Under the pieces are notes generated by a model, which was given only the letters and a program-made list of their open reading frames with translations, did not search any database and was not told where the DNA came from. From assembly GCA_963749535.1 (NCBI GenBank), contig CAVVNF010000037.1, forward strand, positions 1 through 62,626: a stretch of 62,626 nucleotides of DNA. The letters run 5' to 3'. Origin of the DNA: Chersky-299 sp963749535. Its GTDB lineage: Bacteria > Actinomycetota > Thermoleophilia > RBG-16-64-13. The number at the start of each line of letters is the position of its first letter. Position 1 is the stretch's first letter. This document shows positions 17,167-26,365 of this stretch, one piece after another. A program made the translations under genes and the position numbers.

Positions 17167-17901
17167 TCACTCCAGTTGGCTCCTCAGACGGTCGGCCCAT
17201 TCCGGGTCCGATCTGGCCAGACGAGCCTTCTTGAGGTTCTCTCGCAGCACCCAGCGGACATCGGGGTCGTTCGTTCGGGCCCAGCACTCCATGGCCGGCC
17301 GACCGTCCGTAGGATCGGCCGCGACGACGACGCTCCAGCAATAGCCGAGAGCCTGGCGGAGAGTGCGGAACTCGTCGGATCGGCGGTCTGACACAGCCGC
17401 TACCGTCGACGTGACCGCATCGACTAGCTCCACCGCCTGCCGGGCCGCCCCTTGGGTCTTGAGGAACCGGGGCTCGCTGATCGCGGCGATCGCCGCCCGC
17501 TGGACATACGGTCGATCCTCGACCCACGGTCTCACGAGACGGAAGAGAGCTTCGACGTTCTGGTCTCCCACGCGCTGAAAGGCGATCGCCACCGCCTCGC
17601 GGACCCTCCAGCGCGGATCCGCCGCGTGAGCCCGGAGTTCGTCCACCAGCTCTTCGCGCCCTTCGCCTATGAGCCTGCCGAACCCGACGATACCGCACAT
17701 GGCGACGAACTCGTCGGTAGGATCGCTTCCAGAGCCCGCGATGATCCATTCGCGGAAAAGGGCTTCGTCGCCGACGTCCGCGGCGGCCTCCAACAGTTCC
17801 AGGTTCCCCCGAGGCCCGGGCAGGCCCGAGTGAAGGCGAAGGAACGGGATGATCTCAGGCGTCTGCCCCAGCTCCGCGAGGTACTCGTCCCGGCGACTCA
17901 T
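17167..17901 (-). CDS. HEAT-repeat domain protein
   Basis: The 244-residue product is a soluble all-helical repeat protein. Segments such as PRWRVREAVAIAFQRVGD, RPYVQRAAIAAISEP and DPDVRWVLRENLKKARL show the D-P-x-W-x-V-R/E-A pattern of HEAT or PBS-lyase-like repeats. The start is the ATG at 17901 (MSRRDEYL), eight bases after the stop of the membrane protein gene; the frame upstream is open but overlaps that gene. Function is unknown; HEAT proteins usually act as scaffolds. It lies downstream of degV and a membrane protein in the same leftward run. Confidence 0.7.
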   Translation of the reverse strand: MSRRDEYLAELGQTPEIIPFLRLHSGLPGPRGNLELLEAAADVGDEALFREWIIAGSGSDPTDEFVAMCGIVGFGRLIGEGREELVDELRAHAADPRWRVREAVAIAFQRVGDQNVEALFRLVRPWVEDRPYVQRAAIAAISEPRFLKTQGAARQAVELVDAVTSTVAAVSDRRSDEFRTLRQALGYCWSVVVAADPTDGRPAMECWARTNDPDVRWVLRENLKKARLARSDPEWADRLRSQLE

Positions 17902-17909
17902 CCGAGGGC

Positions 17910-18749
17910 TTACTCGCCTTCGATCTCCAGCGGCAGCAGATCGTCCAACTGACGTATCGGTGGCTCGGCCGGGACGACGGCCGCGTCTTCCGCATGCGCG
18001 TTGGGCGCACCCGCCACCAAATCCATGAGCCGACGCTGCCACCGGCCCCACCGCACGTCGAACTTGATGGCCCGGGCTTGGGCCCGCAGCATCTTGGCCG
18101 GCTTGCGCGTGTACTGCCACCTCGCCCAGGCGGACCACGGCCTCGCGAGGCGGACGGCTGCGATCCAGGCGAAGACCGGCACGAACAGCCCGACCCATCC
18201 CAGCCACAGCCTGCCCTTGAGGAAGGCCACCACGGCGAATGCCAAGTTGAGCACCAGGACGCCGATGAAGACGAGTTCGATGATGACGGTTCTGGACGCA
18301 GGGTTGCTATAACCGAGGGGGATGAGCCCGATGACCATGAACGCCGTGAACGACGTGCCGAGGAACATGGCCACTACTGATTTTCGGCCCTCGCGCGCCC
18401 AGTACACGTCTCGCATATGAAGGATGAGGGCGAACTCGTCGAAGACCAAACCGGCCGCGCCCCCGAAAATCAGAGCGAGGACTTCGAGCCAGGGCGCCTT
18501 CGGCTGGGTGGCGAACATCAGCACCCCGATGATGAACATCACCGGCAGCCCGATCACCATGTGGTGAACGTGGACCTCGCCCCGGCGGATGTTGCCGGGC
18601 CACCAGGCCACTCCCCTTCGAATGGCCCTGGTACTCGCCCGGATACAGAGGAAAGTCACCACCATCCCGATGAGCAACACCAGCGCTGGGAGCTTCTCCG
18701 TCCGGAAGAAAGACCCCAGCCAAAATCCGTATGTGGATGAGGCGCTCAT
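17910..18749 (-). CDS. Conserved integral membrane protein with an HVHH motif
   Basis: A 279-residue protein with about five membrane helices (roughly residues 20-38, 65-82, 86-105, 130-150, 158-200 as a pair) and a charged cytoplasmic tail of ~80 residues. The RRGEVHVHHMVIGLPVM motif near residue 55 has clustered histidines at the head of a helix, and DEFALILHMRDVYW follows. Similar proteins with a V-H-H-x-x-x-G motif occur in Actinomycetota as uncharacterised integral membrane proteins (recalled, not searched). A metal-binding or hydrolase role is possible from the histidines but unproven. It follows degV by six bases. Confidence 0.7.
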   Translation of the reverse strand: MSASSTYGFWLGSFFRTEKLPALVLLIGMVVTFLCIRASTRAIRRGVAWWPGNIRRGEVHVHHMVIGLPVMFIIGVLMFATQPKAPWLEVLALIFGGAAGLVFDEFALILHMRDVYWAREGRKSVVAMFLGTSFTAFMVIGLIPLGYSNPASRTVIIELVFIGVLVLNLAFAVVAFLKGRLWLGWVGLFVPVFAWIAAVRLARPWSAWARWQYTRKPAKMLRAQARAIKFDVRWGRWQRRLMDLVAGAPNAHAEDAAVVPAEPPIRQLDDLLPLEIEGE

Positions 18750-18755
18750 GACCCC

Positions 18756-19631
18756 TTAAGGATACAGCACGGGCGCTTCTTGGATGAAGCCCAGGCCCAC
18801 CGCTCCGGGCCCGATGTAGGTGCCGATGACCGATCCTACGATGCTGGGCGGACGCAGGTGGAGCCTTCGGTCCGAGATGGCCGATACCATCTCCTGCAAC
18901 TGTTCCATCACCGGAAGGTTCAACCCATGGGAGAGGTTGGCGAACACGTCCGACCCCGGTTGGGTGCGCTCCAGCAGCCCGTCGCGCATGACCTCCAAAG
19001 CCGGCCGCAAGCCACGCACATTCTTGTACACGTCGGCGACGCCGTCCTCGATCATCAGCACCGGCTTGATGTTGAGGAGCGTGCCCACCAGGTGCGACGC
19101 CCTGCCTATGCGCCCGCCTTTGTAGAGGTAGTCGAGGGTGGTGGGAAGGAAGAAGAACGTCTTGTGAGCCAGGAAGTAGGCGATGTAGGCATCGAACTCC
19201 TCCTCTGGGATTCCCCGGTCGAGCCTCTCCACGAGACGATCTACGAGAAGCGCGATCCCGCCCGTGGCCAGTTGAGAATCGACCACCTTCACCCCGCTGA
19301 CCTCCGCAGCCGCCATGGACGCGGTGGCGAAGGTGCCGCTGAACTGCGCACTGAGGTGCACCGAGTACACGCGCTGGTACCGTTCGCGGAGGTCCTTGTA
19401 CAGCGCCAGCCACACTCCGAGGGGCGGCTGCGACGTCTTGGGGAGCGCCGGCGCCGACTTCAGCTTCTCGTAGAACTGCTCGGGCTTCAGCTCTACCCAA
19501 TCCTGAAAAGCTTCCTCCCCGAAGTAGACGGCGAGCGGGACGAGAGTCAGGTTCGGGTGCGCCAGCAGGGTCTCGGGCAGATCGGCGGTCGAATCGACCA
19601 CGAGGGCGGTGGTGCTTCGATCGACGTTCAC
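18756..19631 (-). CDS. DegV-family fatty-acid-binding protein
   Basis: DegV/FakB proteins bind a fatty acid and present it to the FakA kinase for phospholipid synthesis. The 291-residue product shows ALVVDSTADLPETLL at the start, SVHLSAQFSGTFATA near residue 90 (the lipid carboxylate-binding serine region), FFLPTTLDYLYKGGRIG and the C-terminal GSVIGTYIGPGAVGLGF. The GTG at 19631 overlaps the murJ stop as GTGA. No FakA kinase is seen in the window. The gene sits between murJ and a membrane protein, consistent with an envelope-related role. Confidence 0.9.
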   Translation of the reverse strand: MNVDRSTTALVVDSTADLPETLLAHPNLTLVPLAVYFGEEAFQDWVELKPEQFYEKLKSAPALPKTSQPPLGVWLALYKDLRERYQRVYSVHLSAQFSGTFATASMAAAEVSGVKVVDSQLATGGIALLVDRLVERLDRGIPEEEFDAYIAYFLAHKTFFFLPTTLDYLYKGGRIGRASHLVGTLLNIKPVLMIEDGVADVYKNVRGLRPALEVMRDGLLERTQPGSDVFANLSHGLNLPVMEQLQEMVSAISDRRLHLRPPSIVGSVIGTYIGPGAVGLGFIQEAPVLYP

Positions 19632-21331
19632 ACGCTGTCCTCGCCTTCGGGCAGAGCACCGGTTGTCCCGCCGCCCCCCGTGCCCCCGCCGGTCGTCCCG
19701 CCGTCCGATGACCGCCCCCGGTTGCGGCGGCGAAGGATCACGCCGATGATGTCCCGCGCTTCCTCCATGCGCATCGCGCGGCCGGCCAGGAAGTAAGCTC
19801 CCGCACCCAGAATGTAGGCGGCCCCAACCGAGACGATCTGCGCCGGGTCGGTTCGACCCAGCACGTGATCCAACCCCCACCAGACACCGTATGACACCCC
19901 GGCCAGCGGGATCAGCGCGGCGATGGCCCGCGCGAACGACCGCAGCACGCGCAACTCGTCGATGCTCCCGATATTCCTCCGCAACATCACTGCGAGCCCG
20001 AAGAAGTTGAACAGCGAGACCAGCGATGTGGAAAGGGTGATGCCCCCCACACCCATCCGCTTGTAAAACGCCCAGTCGAGAAGAGCGTTGAGCCCCAGGT
20101 TCACGACCCCGGTAACCAGTGGCCACCAGCTCTTGCGGATGCTGTAGAACGCCCGGTTGAGGAGCGTGTTCACGCTCACGAACGCCATGCCGACGCTGAA
20201 GAACGTGAGCGCAGAGGCCACTGAGGCGATCTGCTGCGAATCCACTTCCCGACCGTGCTGGTATATCAGCCTGACCGTAGGCACAGCGAGCACGATGAAG
20301 AACGCCACGAATGGAAGGGTGAGGAAGAAGATCTGCCTGATGCCCAGGGAGAGGTCCTCTTTGAACTCCTTGAGGCGATTGCCGGCGGCGTGACGAGATA
20401 GGGCTGGGAAAAGCACCGTACCGATCGCGATCGCAAAAACCCCTTGTGGGAGCTGGAACAGTCGGAAAGCCTTGTCGATCCATCCCACTGCCGAACCGTC
20501 CCCCAGATAGCTGGCGAACTGAGTGTCCACGAGGGCGTTGAAATTGATGATGCCCAGGCTGATCATCACCGGGCCGAGGATCAACCCCATCTGCCGGAGT
20601 GCGGGATCACGGAAGTTGAGCCGGAGGTGCTCCCCCGCTTCCCGCCAACGACGCTTCCAGACCGCCGGCAGTTGGATGAGCAGCTGCACCACCGTCCCCA
20701 GGAACGTCGCCCAGGCGAGGATCTCGAAGCCGCTGTTCTTGATGAGGCCCTGACTGGTCGTGTAACCGGTGATGAACGAGAAAACGATCAAGCTCACGAT
20801 GATGATGACGTTCCAGACGATGGGAGCGATCGCCGGGATCGAGAACTGGTTGTAAGAGTTAAGAATCCCCATTGCGATCCCCGCCAGCCCCAGTGCGATC
20901 AGCTGCGGGAACATGATGCGGGTGAGAGAAACGGTGAGCGGGATGAGCTCCGGGTGCTTACCGAAGCCGGGCGCCACCAGCCTGACCACTTGAGGGGCGA
21001 AGATGACACCGAGTAGGGTGACAAAGCCGAGAATGACCGCGACCATGACCGAGACGGTGTACGCCGCCTGCCACGCTTCGCGCCGTTTGTCTTTTTCAAG
21101 GAGCCCCGAGAATATCGGGATGAAGGCCGCGCTCAGCGCCGTGTCGGCCAGTAGGGCGCGGACGAGGTTCGGCAGCTTCTGGGCCGCGGTGAAAGCGCCC
21201 ATCTGCGGACCCAGGCCAAGGTAGTAGACCTGTATGATCTCGCGGACGAGACCGAGGACCCGGGAGGCCGCAGTCGCGACGATCAAAAAGGCGGTCGCGG
21301 CCGCCAGAGTTCTCTTGGTGGCATTGTCCAT
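19628..21331 (-). CDS. murJ: Lipid II flippase MurJ (MviN)
   Basis: MurJ flips lipid II across the cytoplasmic membrane for peptidoglycan synthesis. The 567-residue product has about 14 membrane helices and the family's early signature ATAASRVLGLVREIIQVYYLG, followed by AQKLPNLVRALLADTALSAAFIPIF, and the repeated R-x-F-Y pattern (LNRAFYSI). The last ~40 residues are a Gly/Thr-rich tail. The ATG at 21331 lies inside the rpsT promoter region, so the two genes share a very short divergent region. It is the first gene of the murJ-degV-membrane protein-HEAT run. Confidence 0.95.
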   Translation of the reverse strand: MDNATKRTLAAATAFLIVATAASRVLGLVREIIQVYYLGLGPQMGAFTAAQKLPNLVRALLADTALSAAFIPIFSGLLEKDKRREAWQAAYTVSVMVAVILGFVTLLGVIFAPQVVRLVAPGFGKHPELIPLTVSLTRIMFPQLIALGLAGIAMGILNSYNQFSIPAIAPIVWNVIIIVSLIVFSFITGYTTSQGLIKNSGFEILAWATFLGTVVQLLIQLPAVWKRRWREAGEHLRLNFRDPALRQMGLILGPVMISLGIINFNALVDTQFASYLGDGSAVGWIDKAFRLFQLPQGVFAIAIGTVLFPALSRHAAGNRLKEFKEDLSLGIRQIFFLTLPFVAFFIVLAVPTVRLIYQHGREVDSQQIASVASALTFFSVGMAFVSVNTLLNRAFYSIRKSWWPLVTGVVNLGLNALLDWAFYKRMGVGGITLSTSLVSLFNFFGLAVMLRRNIGSIDELRVLRSFARAIAALIPLAGVSYGVWWGLDHVLGRTDPAQIVSVGAAYILGAGAYFLAGRAMRMEEARDIIGVILRRRNRGRSSDGGTTGGGTGGGGTTGALPEGEDSV

Positions 21332-21352
21332 GGGCTACGGCTATGCTAGACT
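21324..21352 (+). promoter_or_regulatory. Candidate rpsT promoter
   Basis: TTGTCC (21324-21329), a 17-base spacer and TAGACT (21347-21352) form a reasonable vegetative promoter, giving a leader of about 30 nt before the TTG start of rpsT. The -35 overlaps the murJ start codon on the other strand. Confidence 0.5.
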
Positions 21353-21388
21353 GCTGCGACTTTGAAGGGAAGACGGGAGGATCGAAGG

Positions 21389-21649
21389 TTGGCTAATACC
21401 AAGCAGCAACGTAAGCGGGTGCGTATCGCTCAGCGGCAACGCCTGGAGAATCTGCGCTACAAGTCGTCCATCAAGACGCACTTCCGGCGCCTAAAAGATT
21501 CCATCACTTCCGGCGATGCGGACACGGCTGCTCAAACGGCCAAGAAGCTGACTTCCACCATCGACAAGGCTGCCGCCCGTAATGCTATCCATAGCAACAA
21601 CGCGGCGCGCAAGAAGTCGAGGGTGGCGCGGCTCCTCTCCCAGCTCTAG
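21389..21649 (+). CDS. rpsT: 30S ribosomal protein S20
   Basis: S20 is a primary 16S rRNA-binding protein needed early in 30S assembly. The 86-residue product begins (M)ANTKQQRKRVRIAQRQR and ends KAAARNAIHSNNAARKKSRV, typical S20 throughout. The start is the TTG at 21389, which gives the family length and follows GGGAGG by eight bases; UUG starts are known for S20 in other bacteria, where they support autoregulation. It is monocistronic and converges on holA, the usual Gram-positive neighbour. Confidence 0.97.
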   Translation: MANTKQQRKRVRIAQRQRLENLRYKSSIKTHFRRLKDSITSGDADTAAQTAKKLTSTIDKAAARNAIHSNNAARKKSRVARLLSQL

Positions 21650-21782
21650 AGCCGGACCCCACCTCTTTCTCTGAACGCCCGGTAACAGCGGCGTTAGCTT
21701 TGCACGCCCTCGGGCTCGCGCGTGACCACACGCAACGGTGAGCAACACACGCCGATCAGCGTGACACCCAGCCCCACAGTCC

Positions 21783-22790
21783 TCACGAAGCGAGGAGCCG
21801 TCCCAGGCAGAGCTGCAACTCCATCTCGGCCGGAAGTGTGCCCATCCCCTTCATGCGAGCATCGGTATCGGCGAGCACGGCCAACCTTCTTGCGATCCCT
21901 TCCGGACCGAGCAGGGCCGACTGTTCCATGAGCTTCCTCACTGGATACGCTTTCATTTTGAGTTCTGACTGAATGGCGTCGCGATTCAGACCCCCCTCCC
22001 GCAACGCAACCACGCGGCTCAGGTTCTGGAAATGCCGCAGGATGCGGTAGAACAGGACCTCCACTTTTTCCCCCGAGACGAGTAGCTCCTCCGCCACCCC
22101 GAACGTCTCCGCGCCCCGGCCCAGAGCCAGGTTGTCGAGGAGGTCGAAGATGCTGGCCTCGATCGTGCGCGTGGACAGAAGACGGACGTCATCCGCAGTC
22201 ACTCGCTGATCGGCCACGTACGACTTGAGCTTCTCCAGCTCGCGGAGCAGGATGTTCTGGTTGTCGCCGCACCGCTGGGCAAGAAGGCGGGCCTCCGGGA
22301 GTCCCAGATTCAGGCGAATCCTCGCCGCTTCCTGGATGAGCCATTGAGGCAACTGCCCCTCCTTGGGGGCACTGTACTCGAGGATCTCCCCATGCTGGGC
22401 CATCGCCCCGCGAAGCACGTCGCTCGGCGGCAGTTTGTCACCGATCAACGCCAGACAGGTCTCCGGCGACGGCGAGCGGAGATAGCTGACGATGGATTCT
22501 TTGTCGGCCTTCCCCCAAGCCTGCGCCTGAAGAACCAGGACGAGACGGGTGCCTCCGAGAAAAGCTAGAGTGTTCGCGGCGTTCACCACCGTACTGCCCG
22601 AACTCGTGCGCGCATCGAACTCATCGACGTTCAGTTCGGTGCCGGATTCCTCACTGATGCGACCCCGGAGACGGCGCAGAGCGGTCTCGATCTTGGGGAG
22701 ATCGTCGCCCAGGATGAGATAGGCAGGCCTCAGAGGCCGCCGGCCAGAACCGGTCGCCGGCGGCTGTACCGTCCCAGCCGGTTGGTTCAT
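21783..22790 (-). CDS. holA: DNA polymerase III subunit delta
   Basis: Delta opens the sliding clamp within the clamp-loader complex. The 335-residue product shows PAYLILGDDLPKIETALRRL, the delta-specific LALIGDKLPPSD, TRTIEASIFDLLDNLALGR and FYRILRHFQNLSRV in order, fitting the AAA+-like domains I-II and the helical collar domain III. It starts at ATG 22790 in an ATGA overlap with comEC. The comEA-comEC-holA cluster next to rpsT is a classic arrangement in Gram-positive bacteria and supports the call. Confidence 0.93.
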   Translation of the reverse strand: MNQPAGTVQPPATGSGRRPLRPAYLILGDDLPKIETALRRLRGRISEESGTELNVDEFDARTSSGSTVVNAANTLAFLGGTRLVLVLQAQAWGKADKESIVSYLRSPSPETCLALIGDKLPPSDVLRGAMAQHGEILEYSAPKEGQLPQWLIQEAARIRLNLGLPEARLLAQRCGDNQNILLRELEKLKSYVADQRVTADDVRLLSTRTIEASIFDLLDNLALGRGAETFGVAEELLVSGEKVEVLFYRILRHFQNLSRVVALREGGLNRDAIQSELKMKAYPVRKLMEQSALLGPEGIARRLAVLADTDARMKGMGTLPAEMELQLCLGRLLAS

Positions 22791-25450
22791 TCCGCGGGCT
22801 TCCTTTCCGTAGTGATGGCCATCTCGCTGCCTAAGAGCCGGATCGCGACCCATCCCACCTGATCGGTGCGGAACACGGCATGCACGTGCTCCTGCAAACA
22901 CCCCATCGTCTCTGGAGCCGGGTGCCCGTACGGGTTTCCCGCTCCGACCGACACGCACGCCACTTGCGAGCCCGTCGCCGCAAGAAGCGCGTCGGACACG
23001 CCTCCACTACTTCCATGGTGCGGCACGACCATGACATCCGCCCGAGGCAAGGGATAGTGGGCCAAGGTAGCGGCCTCGGCATCTCCCGGCAGGAGTATAC
23101 CAATCGGGCCGGCGAGCACGACCGCGACCACCGACTCGGCGTTCATCTGGTCTCCCGTGGGGGGCCCTCCCCTCTTCGACCAGGGCTCAGCACTGTCGAC
23201 CATGACGACAGGTTGAGCCGGGACATAGAGGCTGATCACCAGCCCATCCACCCTGATGATCTGCCCCTGTTTGGCCTCGATGTACCGCGCGCCCTTCTCC
23301 TTCAACAGTCTCCTGAGTTCGAGATAATCTACGGCCTCCTTTGAGCCGGAGGCCGGCGTCACCGCGGTCGAGCCCGCCACTGAGGAACCGCGGGCCGGCG
23401 CGTCCGCCTGACGCCCGGGTGCCGCTTCGCCGGCCACGACCGATGTGTCGTCCACGAACGTGGCCACACCGACACCGCCGAGAGCCTCCAGGAGTCCGCC
23501 ATAGTGGTCGGCGTGCGGGTGGGAGATCAGCACCAGATCCAACCGGCTGACCCCAAGCGATCTCAGCTGAGAGCCCAAAGAGCAGCCTTCAGGACCGCCG
23601 TCGAACAGTAGGGCGTGATGTTCGGGGGTGCGGATCAGCACCCCCGTCCCCTGCCCCACGTCCAGGACCCGCACCTCGACCTGGTCCGGCCAACCATGTC
23701 CCGGAGATAGCGAGACGATCTTGTATGCGGTGGCGGAGACTAGCGGGTAGACTCCCCCTCCGACCAGACCCCCGACCACCAGGGCGCAGCCGGCAAGAGC
23801 CAACGCCGCTCGGTGACCCCGCGGACGATGCGCCCGAAGCCAGCGCAATGAGCTCAGACCGGAGAGTGCGGAGCGACGGCCGGCCGCACCGGCGATGGAC
23901 AGCGCCGCAGGTAGAGCGGCGGCCACTCCCACCAACACGGCAACTGCTCGGCCGAGATCCTGGCGCTTGAGAACGGGTGCGAAAGCAAACACCTGGGCGA
24001 CGCGCAAGGACCAAACGAGCGGGACCGCGGCGACGGTATCAAGAGCGACGCAGAATCCTGTCCAGATGAACCCGAGCATCACGCTGGCCATGCCCAGACC
24101 CAGGATAAGCGGAAGAAGGGGCACCACCAGCACGTTGGCAAGCGCCGAGACCAAGGATACCTGCCCGAAGACCACCAGTGATACCGGCGCAGTGCCGATG
24201 GTGGCCGCTAGAGAGACCGCCGCACTGGAGGCCACCGACTTTGGCAGGCGGTGCAACGCCCGCTCGAGAGGGCGGGCAAGAGCCAATACCCCGGCAACCG
24301 CTGCAAAGGAAAGCTGGAATCCACCGCTAAAGACAGCGAGGGGGTTGGGGGCCAAGACCACCACCGCTGCGAAGGCGAGTACTTGCCACTGGTCCCGCCG
24401 CCTCCCCAGCCACCTGCCCAGAAGAACGATCACGATCATGGTCGACGCCCGTACCACCGATGGCGATGCTCCGGTGAACGGCACCATAAAGACGGCGACG
24501 CATGCGGCAAGGATGAATCCCACTCCCCGGGGCAGACGGCTTCTGCGGGCCAGAACCAGGACGAGGGCGGCCAGACTACCGATGTGAAGACCGTTCACTG
24601 CCAGCATGTGAGCCGTGCCCGAGCGCCGAAAGTCGTCCAGCCAGCCCTGGTCGATGCCCTCCTTGTCGGCCATGACCACGCCCTGAAGCATCTCGTTGAG
24701 CCGGGAGTCGGGGCCGCGGCTCAGGTGGTCGCGAGCCCTCTCCCGCACCCTGTCGAACCACCCAGAGATGCCCCCGCGTGAGCCGATGACCTGCACCCCA
24801 CCGACATCGGCCTGGAGCACCATGGAGATGCCCTGACGATGCAGGTAGGTGGCTTCGTCGAAACCGGACGCGGAAGGTCCGGCTGGAGTCGCAAGTTGCC
24901 CCGTGACAGTGACCCGCTGCCCCTGCACGAGCATCGGAAGCGAAGCTTGCCCTGAGGAGCCCGACGAGGAGGGCGGCACGTCGAGCGACACGGTCTCGCC
25001 CGCGGGGGACAGCGCCGCGCTGCTGCCGGCCCGACCGACCGATGGTCGAGGTATCTCGCGCTGGACACGCGCGTTCGCGTTCTGCCACCCACTGTTGACG
25101 CGTACGGGGCCGGTCACGACGAGTTCGAGGGTGACAGTCTGGCCCACCCGGGTGACTAACCGGCTCTGGGCCAGCGACGCGACCCGCAGGCTACCCAGGA
25201 GCAGACCCGAGAAGAGCCCGATGAGGATGACCCCCACGATGGTGGGAAGTGAGGCGTGAACCTTTCGCCGGGCTGCCACCCCGGCGGCCACCCCGCCGGT
25301 GACCACGACGAGCGCAACCGCCAATCCACCCAGACCGAGCGTCGGCGGCAAGGGAGACAGCCCCGCCGTGGCCAACCCGGCCGCCGCTGCCAATGTCGTC
25401 CATCGGGCCAGGCCGGCCCGGCGGACGAACCAGCCAGCCAGCGCCGCCAT
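22787..25450 (-). CDS. comEC: DNA-uptake channel protein ComEC/Rec2
   Basis: ComEC forms the inner-membrane channel that takes in single-stranded DNA during transformation. The 887-residue product has an N-terminal hydrophobic region and OB-like domain, a Competence domain with many helices (MLAVNGLHIGSLAALV and AVFSGGFQLSFAAVAGVLAL are typical) and a C-terminal metallo-beta-lactamase domain beginning VRVLDVGQGTGVLI with the metal motif SHPHADHYGG. A Pro/Ala/Ser-rich insertion (about 23340-23450) interrupts the lactamase domain. The gene is intact although the adjoining comEA is broken, so competence by the standard route is doubtful unless another DNA receptor exists. Confidence 0.94.
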   Translation of the reverse strand: MAALAGWFVRRAGLARWTTLAAAAGLATAGLSPLPPTLGLGGLAVALVVVTGGVAAGVAARRKVHASLPTIVGVILIGLFSGLLLGSLRVASLAQSRLVTRVGQTVTLELVVTGPVRVNSGWQNANARVQREIPRPSVGRAGSSAALSPAGETVSLDVPPSSSGSSGQASLPMLVQGQRVTVTGQLATPAGPSASGFDEATYLHRQGISMVLQADVGGVQVIGSRGGISGWFDRVRERARDHLSRGPDSRLNEMLQGVVMADKEGIDQGWLDDFRRSGTAHMLAVNGLHIGSLAALVLVLARRSRLPRGVGFILAACVAVFMVPFTGASPSVVRASTMIVIVLLGRWLGRRRDQWQVLAFAAVVVLAPNPLAVFSGGFQLSFAAVAGVLALARPLERALHRLPKSVASSAAVSLAATIGTAPVSLVVFGQVSLVSALANVLVVPLLPLILGLGMASVMLGFIWTGFCVALDTVAAVPLVWSLRVAQVFAFAPVLKRQDLGRAVAVLVGVAAALPAALSIAGAAGRRSALSGLSSLRWLRAHRPRGHRAALALAGCALVVGGLVGGGVYPLVSATAYKIVSLSPGHGWPDQVEVRVLDVGQGTGVLIRTPEHHALLFDGGPEGCSLGSQLRSLGVSRLDLVLISHPHADHYGGLLEALGGVGVATFVDDTSVVAGEAAPGRQADAPARGSSVAGSTAVTPASGSKEAVDYLELRRLLKEKGARYIEAKQGQIIRVDGLVISLYVPAQPVVMVDSAEPWSKRGGPPTGDQMNAESVVAVVLAGPIGILLPGDAEAATLAHYPLPRADVMVVPHHGSSGGVSDALLAATGSQVACVSVGAGNPYGHPAPETMGCLQEHVHAVFRTDQVGWVAIRLLGSEMAITTERKPAE

Positions 25451-25473
25451 CCGTGACTGCGATGACCCTCCGA

Positions 25474-26206
25474 TCAGAGGGTCACCAACGACCTAAGACG
25501 CTCCAACTTTATCGGACCTATGCCCTTGACCTCCGTCAGCTGGTCCACCGAGGTGAAGGGACCGTGTTGCTGGCGATAGCTCACGATCTCTTGCGCCGTC
25601 TTGGGCCCGATGCCGGGAAGTGTGTCGAGCTGCTCGACGGTGGCCGAGTTCAAGGCGACCTTCGCGCCGGGCGTCTGAGCCCCGCTCGAGGCGCTGCCGG
25701 CGCTTCCAGTGGGACCGGTGCCGGTCCCTCCCGACTCCGACCCGGCTGTCCCGGCGGACCCCGTCACCAGGACGGCACCGTGCGGTTGTCCCTTGCGAGG
25801 CACCTCGATCCTGCATCCGTCGAACACCTCGGGCTGCGAGGGGCAGCGCTTCTTGGTCCGCGTCGGCGGTTATCCCGCCCGCCTGCTGTAACACTTAAAA
25901 CACGCGAGAGCCGGCGGCGACCTGGTAGACACCGGGTCGCTGGACCGCGCCGGCCACCTGCACAAAAATGAGCGCGGCGAGGGTGGATGTCGTGGTGGGG
26001 ATGGCAGTGGTGGTCGTGACCGGGGCGGACGACCCCTCAGAACCGCCGGCCTGGTCGGCAGCGGACCCCGTCCCGGAGTCGACCGTGACGACTTGGGCCG
26101 CGGATCCTCCACCGCGAAGCGACAGCACCCCTATGCCGCCTACGGCCAGTACCACCAGCCCCACGGCGAGATAAACAGCGAGTCGCTTTGCCGGCATGTG
26201 CGTCAT
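25474..26206 (-). pseudogene. comEA: Competence DNA receptor ComEA, disrupted by a stop and a frameshift
   Basis: ComEA is a membrane-anchored DNA-binding protein that feeds DNA to ComEC. Reading leftward from about 26206, an N-terminal anchor (RLAVYLAVGLVVLAVGGIGV), a Thr-rich linker and the SLBB segment IFVQVAGAVQRPGVYQVAA lead to VF followed by an in-frame TAA at about 25893-25895. The same frame then continues VLQQAGGITADADQEALPLA, so the TAA is a point lesion. Next, near 25835, one extra base shifts the frame; the other frame reads VFDGCRIEVPRKG and the helix-hairpin-helix ALNSATVEQLDTLPGIGPKT to 25474. Two independent lesions make real loss of function likely, though sequence errors must be excluded. 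Confidence 0.85.
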
Positions 26207-26267
26207 GGCCGGAGCGTACCTGCGACCGAACTGACAGCAGATACGACCTTGGATCGACCGTGGCGGC

Positions 26268-26313
26268 AAAAAGGCGCGGGGGCGGGGGCGCTCGTAGCGC
26301 CCCCGCCCCCCGC
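26268..26313 (-). terminator. Terminator downstream of rubrerythrin
   Basis: A very GC-rich hairpin (arms about 16 bp, GCGGGGGCGGGGGCGC paired with its complement with one bulged base, loop TCGTA) at 26276-26313 is followed, reading leftward, by a short run of five T. It ends the rubrerythrin transcript before the comEA region. Confidence 0.8.
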
Positions 26314-26365
26314 GGTCGAGGCAGCCTAACGGACCGGAGTCAGTCCGGCCAGAAAACGGCCTCTA

